From NCBI GenBank assembly GCA_009783975.1, contig WRCL01000070.1, positions 1 through 7,946 on the forward strand: a stretch of DNA of 7,946 nucleotides, given 5' to 3'. Under the pieces are notes generated by a model. It had not been told where the DNA came from. It worked only from the letters and a program-made list of their open reading frames with translations, and did not search any database. Source of the stretch: Micrococcales bacterium. Lineage in GTDB: Bacteria; Actinomycetota; Actinomycetes; Actinomycetales; Cellulomonadaceae. This document shows positions 1 to 4,915 of the stretch, piece after piece. Within the stretch, counting starts at the first letter, position 1. Every line of letters starts with the position of its first letter. The position numbers and the translations under genes are program-made.

Positions 1-56
1 GCCTCGGGTACGCCCCTCAGGTGCGCGATGAGGACGTCGGTGTCGAGCAGGATCAT
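1..56 (-). CDS. vapC: PIN-domain toxin (VapC-like), N-terminal end only
   Basis: Only the first 18 codons are in the window; the gene continues past the left edge. Read on the minus strand it begins MILLDTDVLIAHL, the classic first strand of a PIN domain, in which the Asp of LLDTD is one of the metal-binding acidic residues. PIN toxins of this kind are Mg-dependent endoribonucleases that act on tRNA, rRNA or mRNA in the cytoplasm. The ATG at 56 overlaps the stop of the ribbon-helix-helix antitoxin gene in an ATGA tetranucleotide (53-56), the usual coupled arrangement in vapBC operons. The start is chosen from that overlap and from the position of the conserved Asp. The rest of the active site cannot be seen here. 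Confidence 0.85.
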   Translation of the reverse strand, partial: MILLDTDVLIAHLRGVPE

Positions 57-310
57 GCGCCCACCTGCCACATTCGGTCGAGGTGGGCTTGGCGCTCGTC
101 ATCGCCGCGAGGGCTGTGCTCCACGTCGACCAGCGAACCGTAGGACAGGTCGATCGCGTCCAGGTCGGCGTCAAGGCTGGTGTCCATACCTGCCAGGCCC
201 CGGTCGAGCAGGCGCCGGACCACCTCGGCGCGCGACGCCTTCTCCTGCCGCGCGAGCTGGTCCAGCAGCTGCACCTGCCGGTCGTCGAGGTAGATGTTCG
301 TCCTGTGCAT
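53..310 (-). CDS. vapB: CopG/ribbon-helix-helix antitoxin (VapB-like)
   Basis: This 85-residue protein starts MHRTNIYLDD. An N-terminal beta strand (residues 3-9) is followed by two helices (about 11-20 and 26-40), the ribbon-helix-helix DNA-binding fold. The acidic tail (about 45-85) is where such antitoxins usually clamp the toxin. It should bind and neutralise the PIN toxin encoded immediately downstream (4-bp overlap) and, with it, repress its own promoter. A longer reading frame reaches a TTG at 319, but ATG 310 fits the family N-terminus and lies 7 nt after a TATATT hexamer, suggesting a leaderless mRNA; there is no Shine-Dalgarno. Family assignment is secure; the functional pairing is inferred from gene order. 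Confidence 0.88.
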   Translation of the reverse strand: MHRTNIYLDDRQVQLLDQLARQEKASRAEVVRRLLDRGLAGMDTSLDADLDAIDLSYGSLVDVEHSPRGDDERQAHLDRMWQVGA

Positions 311-325
311 ACACCACAATATACA
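306..325 (-). promoter_or_regulatory. Leaderless promoter and candidate operator of the first vapBC pair
   Basis: On the minus strand a TATATT hexamer (323-318) is followed by 7 nt and then the ATG at 310, so transcription would begin at or near the A of the start codon. The same interval holds two direct copies of GGTGTAT, 12 bp apart (seen on the plus strand as ATACACC at 311-317 and 323-329 or shifted by a base), overlapping the -10. Repeats over the promoter are typical operators for ribbon-helix-helix antitoxins. The -35 region is poor. The hexamer and repeats are seen; the function is inferred. Confidence 0.55.
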
Positions 326-523
326 CCAGGACGGCCTGCCGCTGCAGGTCCATCACCGCTGGGGTCCTGGCCGATGCAGACCTCGATCATGACGAGCCTG
401 CTCACCCGCAGCAGCCGTACTTTCCTCAAGACGGCTCGCAGGGGATGCCCTGACCGCGGAGATCGAGCACCTCGCTGACCGCCAGAGCGTCCTGGAGGAC
501 GCCCAGCTCGCGGTGCGTCCCGG
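311..523. other. Intergenic stretch with possible antitoxin gene debris
   Basis: This lies between two minus-strand genes and has no convincing intact gene. On the plus strand an ATG at 374 opens MQTSIMTSLL, which resembles the start of Phd-type antitoxins. A different frame, starting after the stop at 390-392, reads LTAEIEHLADRQSVLEDAQL at about 447-506, which looks like the C-terminal helix of an antitoxin. The two parts are not in frame and the Phd core is missing. It could be the remains of a decayed Phd gene or chance. Confidence 0.2.
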
Positions 524-2071
524 TCACGCCACTTGTTCGACGGCGAAGGCGGCGATGTTGCGGGTCTCGGGGGAGAACTCGACGCCGATCTGGTAGACCG
601 GGAGTCCTTCGGCGAGATACTTGTCGGTGTACCGCTGGGTCTGGATCTGGGTCATGGCCGAGCCAGCCGGCGCGGGAGGGACGACCTTGAACTCGAACAC
701 GAAGATGCCTGTCGCGGTGCGTACCGTCATGTCGACCCTGCCTGTCGACGAGGCGTCCTCGGTGATCACCGTCAGCCCTGCGGCGGCGAAGTACGCGTAG
801 AACACCGACGCGTAGTACCCCTCGATCCCCCTGATCTGGCTCCTGGTGTGCCAGTTCGTGGGGATGCCGGAGAACATCGCCGACACATAGCCGCGCAACC
901 GGTCGAAGTCCGCGTCAGCAAGCAGGCGGCGCAGCGCGGTCGGGCCGGTCCCAGCGGTCTCGGCGTCCATCGGGCGCAGGTAGTCCAGCAACGCGGCCGA
1001 CAGGCTCGTGCGGACCTCGGCGTTGGGGTACTTCAGCCGGTACACGTCTGGGGGCTCGGACCGTTCTGGGTCGATCGTCAGGTATCCGGTCTGGAACAAC
1101 AACGCCACCGTCGACAGGTTCCCCACGTCCAAGATCCCCAGCTGGGTGTCCGACGCCTCCAGGTCAGCCAGCCGCGGCAGGTACGAACCTCGGCGAGCGA
1201 GAGTCTCCACCAGGAAGCTAGGCGTTGCAGTCTCGAACCAGTACGACTTGAACTGGCGCGTGTCGAACAGCAGCAGCAGGTCGAACGGGTTGTACACCGC
1301 CGGGCCGTCCCAGTTGTACCCGTTGTACCACTCGCGGATCTTCTCCCGGTCCAGCCCGTCCAGCTCGGGGGCGAACACCGTGTCGACGTCTTCTTCGGTG
1401 TACCCGCAGACCGTCGAGTACCGGGGGTGCAAGGTGATGTCATGGAGGTTGTTCAGGCCGGAGAAGATGTTCACCTTGGAGAACTTCGACACCCCTGTCA
1501 GCATGACGAACTTCAGGTGGTCGTCGAGGTCCTTGAGCACTGAGTACAGGTGGCGGAGCCCGTCACGCATCTGCCGGGCAGCCTCGGGGTCGGTGATGAC
1601 GTCCAGGATCGGCTTGTCGTACTCGTCGACCAGCACCACGACCCGCTGTCCGTACGCAGCCTCGGCGTTGCGGACCAGCATGGACAACCTGCCCGGGATC
1701 GTCCCCGACCCGGTCGGCACGCCTAGCCGCTGCTCGTTGTCGGCGAGGATCTCGTGGGTCCTTTCGTCCAGACCCTCGTGCGTCGGCCCCACTCCCGAGG
1801 CGAAGCTGATCCTCACCACGGGATACACCGTGCCCCAGTCCCAGGCGTCGTAGCACGCCAAGCCCTCGAACAACGTCTTGTTCCCCGCGCACATCTCAGC
1901 GAGGGTATCCAGGAACAGGCTCTTGCCGAACCGCCGCGGACGCGACAAGAAATAGTACGAGCCCTGCTCGACCAGCTGCAGGGCAAACGGCGTCTTGTCG
2001 ACGTAGTAGTAGTCTTCGGTCCGGATCCTGCGGAACGACTGGATGCCGATTGGCAGCTTCTTGCGGTCCAC
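524..2071 (-). CDS. AAA-ATPase-like protein with C-terminal PD-(D/E)XK nuclease domain
   Basis: This 515-residue protein has the two-part architecture of the AAA-ATPase_like (PF09820) plus PDDEXK_9 (PF08011, formerly DUF1703) family. The N-terminus (KKLPIGIQSF, then YYYVDKT) leads into a Walker A, RPRRFGKS (44-51). A Walker B, VVVLVDEYD (144-152), and a LTGVSKFS sensor-like strand (191-198) follow. The C-terminal domain (about 415-515) has Asp447 in GRVDMTV and Glu460-Phe-Lys462 in FEFKV, the D...ExK nuclease signature, then the QRYTDKY motif (479-485). Length is normal for the family and all key residues are present, so it is probably active. It starts at GTG 2071 with GGGAGGGG about 5 nt upstream. 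The biological role is not established; a nucleic-acid-acting ATPase is the likeliest. The family is best known from Bacteroidetes and Firmicutes, so acquisition by transfer is plausible. Confidence 0.92.
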   Translation of the reverse strand: MDRKKLPIGIQSFRRIRTEDYYYVDKTPFALQLVEQGSYYFLSRPRRFGKSLFLDTLAEMCAGNKTLFEGLACYDAWDWGTVYPVVRISFASGVGPTHEGLDERTHEILADNEQRLGVPTGSGTIPGRLSMLVRNAEAAYGQRVVVLVDEYDKPILDVITDPEAARQMRDGLRHLYSVLKDLDDHLKFVMLTGVSKFSKVNIFSGLNNLHDITLHPRYSTVCGYTEEDVDTVFAPELDGLDREKIREWYNGYNWDGPAVYNPFDLLLLFDTRQFKSYWFETATPSFLVETLARRGSYLPRLADLEASDTQLGILDVGNLSTVALLFQTGYLTIDPERSEPPDVYRLKYPNAEVRTSLSAALLDYLRPMDAETAGTGPTALRRLLADADFDRLRGYVSAMFSGIPTNWHTRSQIRGIEGYYASVFYAYFAAAGLTVITEDASSTGRVDMTVRTATGIFVFEFKVVPPAPAGSAMTQIQTQRYTDKYLAEGLPVYQIGVEFSPETRNIAAFAVEQVA

Positions 2072-2101
2072 GACCCCTCCCGGTGCCTACAGTGCCCCTT
2101 C

Positions 2102-2107
2102 ATCCTA
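2102..2107 (-). promoter_or_regulatory. Candidate -10 box of the AAA/PD-(D/E)XK gene
   Basis: TAGGAT on the minus strand matches the actinobacterial TANNNT -10. It lies about 30 nt before the GTG start at 2071, leaving room for the Shine-Dalgarno GGGAGGGG near 2076-2083. No good -35 is visible. Confidence 0.35.
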
Positions 2108-2159
2108 CCCAGCCCGGTCCTACGGGTGGGCTCCTCGGCCACAGCTGGTGCGACCAGAG

Positions 2160-2188
2160 TTGGTGGGGGAGTCGCACCTGGCTACAGT
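2160..2188 (+). promoter_or_regulatory. Candidate sigma-70-type promoter
   Basis: TTGGTG (2160-2165) and TACAGT (2183-2188) are separated by exactly 17 bp, the optimum for a vegetative sigma factor. About 19 nt downstream lies GAGGAG (2207-2212), 6 nt before an ATG. It could drive the small ORF and, through it, the antitoxin-toxin pair. Confidence 0.45.
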
Positions 2189-2218
2189 CCCTCGGATCCC
2201 TGCTTCGAGGAGACCCCC

Positions 2219-2386
2219 ATGGGCCGAGGCGCTGCGCGTCCTCGACAAGAGTTTTCTACTATGCGTCTGAAGCTGGTTGGTGGGTACGCGCTCCAGGTCC
2301 TGACGATCAGGACGGACCGCCGACTTGACGAGATGGACCAGCAGGTCTGGTCTATCTGGTCTCGGTGGTGTAGGGTCTGGGTATGA
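2219..2386 (+). CDS. Possible 55-residue small protein or leader peptide
   Basis: The ORF starts MGRGAARPRQEFSTMRLKL and ends in a Trp-rich tail (WSIWSRWCRVW). It matches no family I recognise. In its favour are a well-spaced promoter, a strong Shine-Dalgarno (GAGGAG, 6 nt before ATG), and a stop codon that overlaps the ATG of the Phd antitoxin in an ATGA tetranucleotide (2383-2386), the same coupling seen inside the TA pairs here. Against it, the tail is largely produced by the CTGGTCT repeats of the putative operator, and the sequence shows no obvious domain. It could be a leader that couples translation to the antitoxin, a truncated gene, or chance. Confidence 0.3.
   Translation: MGRGAARPRQEFSTMRLKLVGGYALQVLTIRTDRRLDEMDQQVWSIWSRWCRVWV
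2297..2313. repeat. 7-bp inverted repeat
   Basis: GTCCTGA and TCAGGAC are perfect inverse copies around a 3-bp CGA centre. It may form a small hairpin in a transcript from the upstream promoter, or be a protein-binding site. Function is unknown. Confidence 0.4.
2336..2376 (+). promoter_or_regulatory. Leaderless promoter and candidate operator of the Phd/PIN pair
   Basis: The -10 TAGGGT (2371-2376), preceded by TG, ends 6 nt before the antitoxin ATG at 2383, so the mRNA is probably leaderless; no Shine-Dalgarno is present. Upstream is a perfect inverted repeat GACCAG (2336-2341) and CTGGTC (2347-2352) with a 5-bp spacer. CTGGTCT occurs twice in direct orientation (2347-2353, 2356-2362). These overlap the expected -35 region and are good candidates for the site bound by the Phd antitoxin or its complex with the toxin. 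Confidence 0.5.
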
Positions 2387-2625
2387 CGATCACGATGAAC
2401 GTGCAGGAGGCGAAAGGGCGGCTGTCGCACCTTGTCGCGGAGGCGGAGCGGGGCAACGAGGTGGTCATCGCACGGGCTGGCACACCTGTGGTGCGCCTGG
2501 TGCCGGTCACGCCACAGAGCCGACGGCTGGGGGTGTTCGCCACAGAGCTCAGCCCACACAGCGTCGCCGAGTCGTTGGCCCCGCTCGACGACGACCAGCT
2601 CGCCTTGTGGACCGGTGGCGCGTGA
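2383..2625 (+). CDS. vapB: Phd/YefM-type antitoxin
   Basis: This 80-residue protein, MTITMNVQEAKGRLSHLVAE at its start, has the Phd/YefM pattern: an N-terminal DNA-binding domain (about 1-45) with the EAKGRLSHLV helix, then VVIARAGTPVVRLVP, matching the family motif of a strand, Gly turn and hydrophobic strand. The C-terminal part (about 50-80) is the expected toxin-neutralising tail. It should inhibit the PIN toxin encoded next and repress the operon. The stop codon overlaps the toxin start in a GTGA tetranucleotide (2622-2625). The ATG is chosen because it lies directly after the Phd-family N-terminus boundary and 6 nt after a -10 hexamer. The family is confident; the partner is inferred from overlap. 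Confidence 0.92.
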   Translation: MTITMNVQEAKGRLSHLVAEAERGNEVVIARAGTPVVRLVPVTPQSRRLGVFATELSPHSVAESLAPLDDDQLALWTGGA

Positions 2626-3011
2626 GGCTCTTGCTGGACACCCACACCGTCTTGTGGGCCACCACCCAGCCGGCCCTGCTGAGCCCCACCGCCCGTACCG
2701 TGATCGCCGACACCAGCAACGAGGTGCTGGTGTCGGCGGTGGTCGCCTGGGAGCTGAGCATCAAGCACCACCTGGGAAAGCTGCCCGAGGCTGCACCGCT
2801 GCTCGCAGACTTCCCCACGGTCGTGGTGTCGCTGGCGGCCCAGACCCTGCCGGTCGAGCCACGCCACGGGGTGCTCGCCGGAGGTTTGCTGTGGTCCCAC
2901 AAAGACCCGTTCGACCGGATGCTCGCCGCCCAAGCCACCATCGAAGGTGCGGTCCTCGTCGGGCGCGACGCAACCTTCGACGCCGTACCCGGGCTCGCCC
3001 GCGTGTGGTAA
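2622..3011 (+). CDS. vapC: PIN-domain toxin (VapC-like)
   Basis: This 129-residue protein is of normal length for a single PIN domain. It starts MRLLLDTHTVLW with Asp6. The strand-helix segment VSAVVAWELSIKHHLGKL supplies Glu44, DPFDRMLAAQA supplies Asp95 and Asp98, and the last strand LVGRDATFD supplies Asp116. These are the acidic residues that coordinate metal in PIN ribonucleases, so the toxin should be catalytically competent. An open frame continues far upstream, but the GTG at 2622 is preferred because it gives the family N-terminus and a 4-bp overlap with the antitoxin. The WELSIK and DPFDRMLAAQA signatures resemble the subgroup usually paired with Phd antitoxins, as here. The RNA target is unknown. 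Confidence 0.93.
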   Translation: MRLLLDTHTVLWATTQPALLSPTARTVIADTSNEVLVSAVVAWELSIKHHLGKLPEAAPLLADFPTVVVSLAAQTLPVEPRHGVLAGGLLWSHKDPFDRMLAAQATIEGAVLVGRDATFDAVPGLARVW

Positions 3012-3013
3012 GG

Positions 3014-3098
3014 CAGCACGTGCGAGATGCGACGAAAAACACCAGATGCGACGTGAGAACGTCGCATCTGGTGTTGTAGGTCGCATCTCGGCGAGCAG
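3014..3098. repeat. 85-bp palindromic element, copy 1
   Basis: The element folds into a long hairpin: an outer 11-bp stem (3023-3033 with 3080-3090), a 4+4-nt internal loop, and a perfect 17-bp inner stem (3038-3054 with 3059-3075) closed by a GAGA loop. The word AGATGCGAC recurs in both stems. A second copy at 4697-4781 in the same orientation differs at four positions. Copy 1 lies 2 bp after the toxin stop codon and before the convergent ATPase gene, so it could serve as a bidirectional transcription block, though there is no U-tract. It carries no ORF of its own and resembles a non-autonomous mobile repeat (MITE or REP-like). Confidence 0.9.
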
Positions 3099-3110
3099 GC
3101 GCATATGCGT

Positions 3111-3126
3111 GGTGTCGGGCGACACC
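3111..3126. terminator. Candidate terminator hairpin of the DUF4143 gene
   Basis: GGTGTCG and CGACACC form a 7-bp perfect inverted repeat with a 2-nt centre, sharing its last base with the minus-strand stop codon TAG (3126-3128). A 10-bp palindrome CGCATATGCG (3100-3109) lies just beyond. There is no T-run on either strand, so rho-independent termination is uncertain. Confidence 0.35.
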
Positions 3127-4391
3127 TAGGGTCCGAGCAGGGCCAGGGGTACGACGGCTGTGCCGTCGGGGTGACGGTAGGCGCGGGTGCCGGTGGTCAG
3201 GACGACACGGTCGACGAGGTCGTCGCCCATCTTGTCGGCGAGCCAGCGCAGGTGGGTCAGGTGGGAGCTCGTCGCGGCTGCTGCGAGCTTCACCTCGAAG
3301 CCCAACGCCCGGCCGTCGGGGGAGTGGACGACGAGGTCGACCTCGTGCTCTCCCCGGGCGGTGCGGATGTGCGAGACGTCGAGGTCGAGCGCGGTTGCGT
3401 ACACCCGGACGCACAACGTCGCCAGCGCCTCGAACAAGGTTCCCAGCAGCGGACCATCGCGCAGGCCCCGGAACTGCTCGTCCGCCGTCCCGGCCAGCAA
3501 GGTTCGCGGGGTGACCCGTAGCGCCGCGGCAGCGAGCGCCGGGTCGGCCAGCTGGTGCTTGGGCATCTGGCCCAGCTCGGCGAGCCGGTTGCGGCTCAGC
3601 GTGAACGCGGGCACCTGGTCCAGCAGCCACAGCTGGGCGAGCACGTCACGGTAGGTGTCGATGGTGGCCCTGGTCGGGCGGTCGCCGTCAGGGACTGCGG
3701 CGGCGATGTTGGTGTAGGTCGTCGTCGTCGAGCTCGCCGCGGCGTACGCACGCAACCACTGGGCGAGGGACTGCGGGCGACGCGGCGTCAGACCCAGCTC
3801 GGGCACGTCGTGCTCCAAGACGCTCTGCAGGTACCCCTGGAGCAGGCGGGCCCGGCTGCGCTGCGGTCCGAAGCGGATCCCGGGAAGCCCAGAGTCGACG
3901 ATCTCTTGGGCGTAGTCGGCCACGGTGACGTCGGTGGTGCCGCCGATCGTCGCCCGGCCAGCCCACAGGTCGGCCATCGACACTGTCGGTGTTCCGACCC
4001 CGCGTTCGAACAGGCTCAACGGGCGCATCCGTACCCGCACCACCCGACCCGCCCCGGAGTGGACCCGCACCTCGCGCGGGTTCGAGCTGCCAGTGAGCAA
4101 GAACCGGCCCGGACGTGGGTCCAAGTCGACCGCCCGACGCATCGTCTCCCAGGTCGCCGGGTCGTGCTGCCACTCGTCGATGAGCACCGGTTCTGCCGCA
4201 GCCAGGGCCGCAGCCCGGTCTGCGCTCACGACGATGCGCTCGTCTGCGTCGGACAGGTCGACGACGGTACGGGCGAGGCGTCGGCACGACTCGGTCTTGC
4301 CGACGGCCTTGGGACCGACCACCACGACGGCGGGGACCGACGCCACCAGGTCGTCCAAGTCAGCATCCACCACGCGGGGCTGGTATTCCAC
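3126..4391 (-). CDS. DUF4143-type AAA ATPase
   Basis: This 421-residue protein has the architecture of the AAA_14/DUF4143 family. A Walker A, GPKAVGKT (26-33), is followed by a Walker B, PVLIDEW (68-74), and a sensor strand, LLTGSSNP (98-105). The middle (about 180-290) contains the winged-helix-like part with YTNIAAAV. The C-terminal PD-(D/E)XK-like fold carries Glu321, EHEVDLVV (Glu350, Asp352) and GFEVKLA (Glu366, Lys368). All motifs are present and length is typical, so the gene looks intact. It starts at GTG 4391 with GAGG 6 nt upstream. Members are widespread, often multi-copy and near TA or mobile genes; no reaction is established. Upstream are three 23-bp repeats with promoter-like motifs, and the gene sits between the two 85-bp palindromic elements. 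Confidence 0.93.
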   Translation of the reverse strand: MEYQPRVVDADLDDLVASVPAVVVVGPKAVGKTESCRRLARTVVDLSDADERIVVSADRAAALAAAEPVLIDEWQHDPATWETMRRAVDLDPRPGRFLLTGSSNPREVRVHSGAGRVVRVRMRPLSLFERGVGTPTVSMADLWAGRATIGGTTDVTVADYAQEIVDSGLPGIRFGPQRSRARLLQGYLQSVLEHDVPELGLTPRRPQSLAQWLRAYAAASSTTTTYTNIAAAVPDGDRPTRATIDTYRDVLAQLWLLDQVPAFTLSRNRLAELGQMPKHQLADPALAAAALRVTPRTLLAGTADEQFRGLRDGPLLGTLFEALATLCVRVYATALDLDVSHIRTARGEHEVDLVVHSPDGRALGFEVKLAAAATSSHLTHLRWLADKMGDDLVDRVVLTTGTRAYRHPDGTAVVPLALLGP

Positions 4392-4404
4392 CGTCGACCT
4401 CGCT

Positions 4405-4473
4405 AACTATGCACTCACGGGCTACTGAACTATACATCTACGGGCCACTGAACTATACATCCACGGGCCGCGT
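4405..4473. repeat. Three tandem 23-bp repeats in the DUF4143 gene promoter
   Basis: Units start at 4405, 4428 and 4451 and share AACTATRCA, then ACGGGC. Units 2 and 3 are nearly identical; unit 1 (nearest the gene) has diverged. On the minus strand units 2 and 3 carry TATAGT (4434-4429 and 4457-4452), close to the -10 consensus; unit 1 has CATAGT. Successive hexamers are separated by exactly 17 bp. The TATAGT of unit 2 would give a leader of about 30 nt before GTG 4391. Likely a promoter with an iterated binding site for a regulator. Confidence 0.8.
4429..4434 (-). promoter_or_regulatory. Candidate -10 box of the DUF4143 gene
   Basis: TATAGT on the minus strand, in the second 23-bp repeat, differs from TATAAT at one position. 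Its spacing from GTG 4391 leaves room for the Shine-Dalgarno. The hexamer of the third repeat lies 17 bp upstream, where a -35 would be. Confidence 0.45.
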
Positions 4474-4580
4474 GAGACCGGCGCCGGGTGGAGCATGGGT
4501 CGGCGAGGGCGCACTAGCCCGCCGCAGCGACCAGCGGGACCCCGGCTCTGGGATGCTTGTCACCAGGCGCGGTGCCGGCG

Positions 4581-4700
4581 ATGCCTCACGACCCCAGCTG
4601 GCGTGCCGTGACCCCAGAGGAGATTTACGACACCATCTTCTCCTCCACCCGTTTCGGAGCGGGGTACGACACTGACGAGGTCGACGATTTCTTGGACAGT
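4581..4700 (+). pseudogene. DivIVA-domain protein, N-terminal fragment broken by the 85-bp element
   Basis: From ATG 4581 the frame encodes 40 residues beginning MPHDPSWRAVTPEEIYDTIF and ending GYDTDEVDDFLDS. This is the N-terminal DivIVA/Wag31 signature: TPEEI, then F-S-x-T-R-F-G, then GYD-x-DEVDDFLD, which in intact proteins binds curved membrane and precedes a coiled coil. Immediately after FLDS the 85-bp palindromic element begins, and the frame runs on through it (CEMRRKTPDATW...) to a stop at 4886 with no coiled coil. The fragment therefore looks like a gene truncated by the element. No rest of the gene is recognisable downstream. The frame also opens upstream to a TTG at 4557, but ATG 4581 gives the better family start; no strong Shine-Dalgarno is seen. 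It could alternatively be a short expressed DivIVA-domain peptide. Confidence 0.65.
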
Positions 4701-4781
4701 ACGTGCGAGATGCGACGAAAAACACCAGATGCGACGTGGGAACGTCGCATCTGGTGTTGTCGGTCGCATCTCGGTGAGCAG
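4697..4781. repeat. 85-bp palindromic element, copy 2
   Basis: Same structure and orientation as the copy at 3014: outer 11-bp stem (4706-4716 with 4763-4773), 17-bp inner stem (4721-4737 with 4742-4758), GGGA loop. Four positions differ from copy 1 (4700, 4739, 4761, 4775), all outside the stems. It begins directly after the DivIVA motif DEVDDFLD and so marks the break in that gene. Both copies start and end at a CAG trinucleotide, which may be part of the element or of the target. Confidence 0.9.
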
Positions 4782-4915
4782 ACCGGACATCCCGGACGGA
4801 TCCTGGGGGACGACGTGGGTGTCGGTGGAGCCGACCAGGTGACACAGGCGCTTCGGGGTACGGCCCCGGGCCTGACGGCACGATGACACCAGGGGGATCG
4901 CGGACAAGGAGTCTC
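4782..4915. other. Region between palindromic element and lipoprotein gene
   Basis: No gene is recognised. It should contain the lipoprotein promoter and may contain decayed 3' sequence of the DivIVA-domain gene. A GTGACA (4839-4844) resembles a -35, but no matching -10 is seen at the proper spacing. A short GGGG/CCCC inverted repeat lies at 4855-4867. Confidence 0.3.

Larger units (their letters stand above)
2072..2382. other. 311-bp stretch between divergent genes
   Basis: This separates the minus-strand AAA/PD-(D/E)XK gene from the plus-strand antitoxin gene. It contains a candidate -10 for the former, a good plus-strand promoter (2160-2188), a possible 55-codon ORF (2219-2386), a 7-bp inverted repeat GTCCTGA/TCAGGAC with a 3-bp loop (2297-2313), and the operator-like repeats next to the antitoxin start (2336-2362). 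No recognised protein family is encoded. Confidence 0.6.

Noticed and set aside
533..1543. Long plus-strand ORF of 336 codons
   Set aside because: It lies fully opposite the AAA/PD-(D/E)XK gene, has no family motifs and the Arg/Val/Gly-heavy composition of an antisense shadow in GC-rich DNA.
2325..3011. 228-codon version of the PIN toxin
   Set aside because: The frame is open through the antitoxin gene, but the PIN domain starts at GTG 2622, which overlaps the antitoxin stop as in other TA pairs.
3555..4406. Plus-strand ORF of 283 codons
   Set aside because: It is opposite the DUF4143 gene, whose Walker motifs fix the true strand; the ORF shows no domain.
4405..4473. CRISPR array
   Set aside because: The 23-bp units are contiguous with no spacers and there are no cas genes.
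3014..4781. Integron attC sites and gene-cassette array
   Set aside because: The hairpins follow or break genes and TA cassettes are common in integrons, but no GTTRRRY/RYYYAAC core sites are seen, the arms are perfectly paired without the usual extrahelical bases, and gene orientation is mixed.
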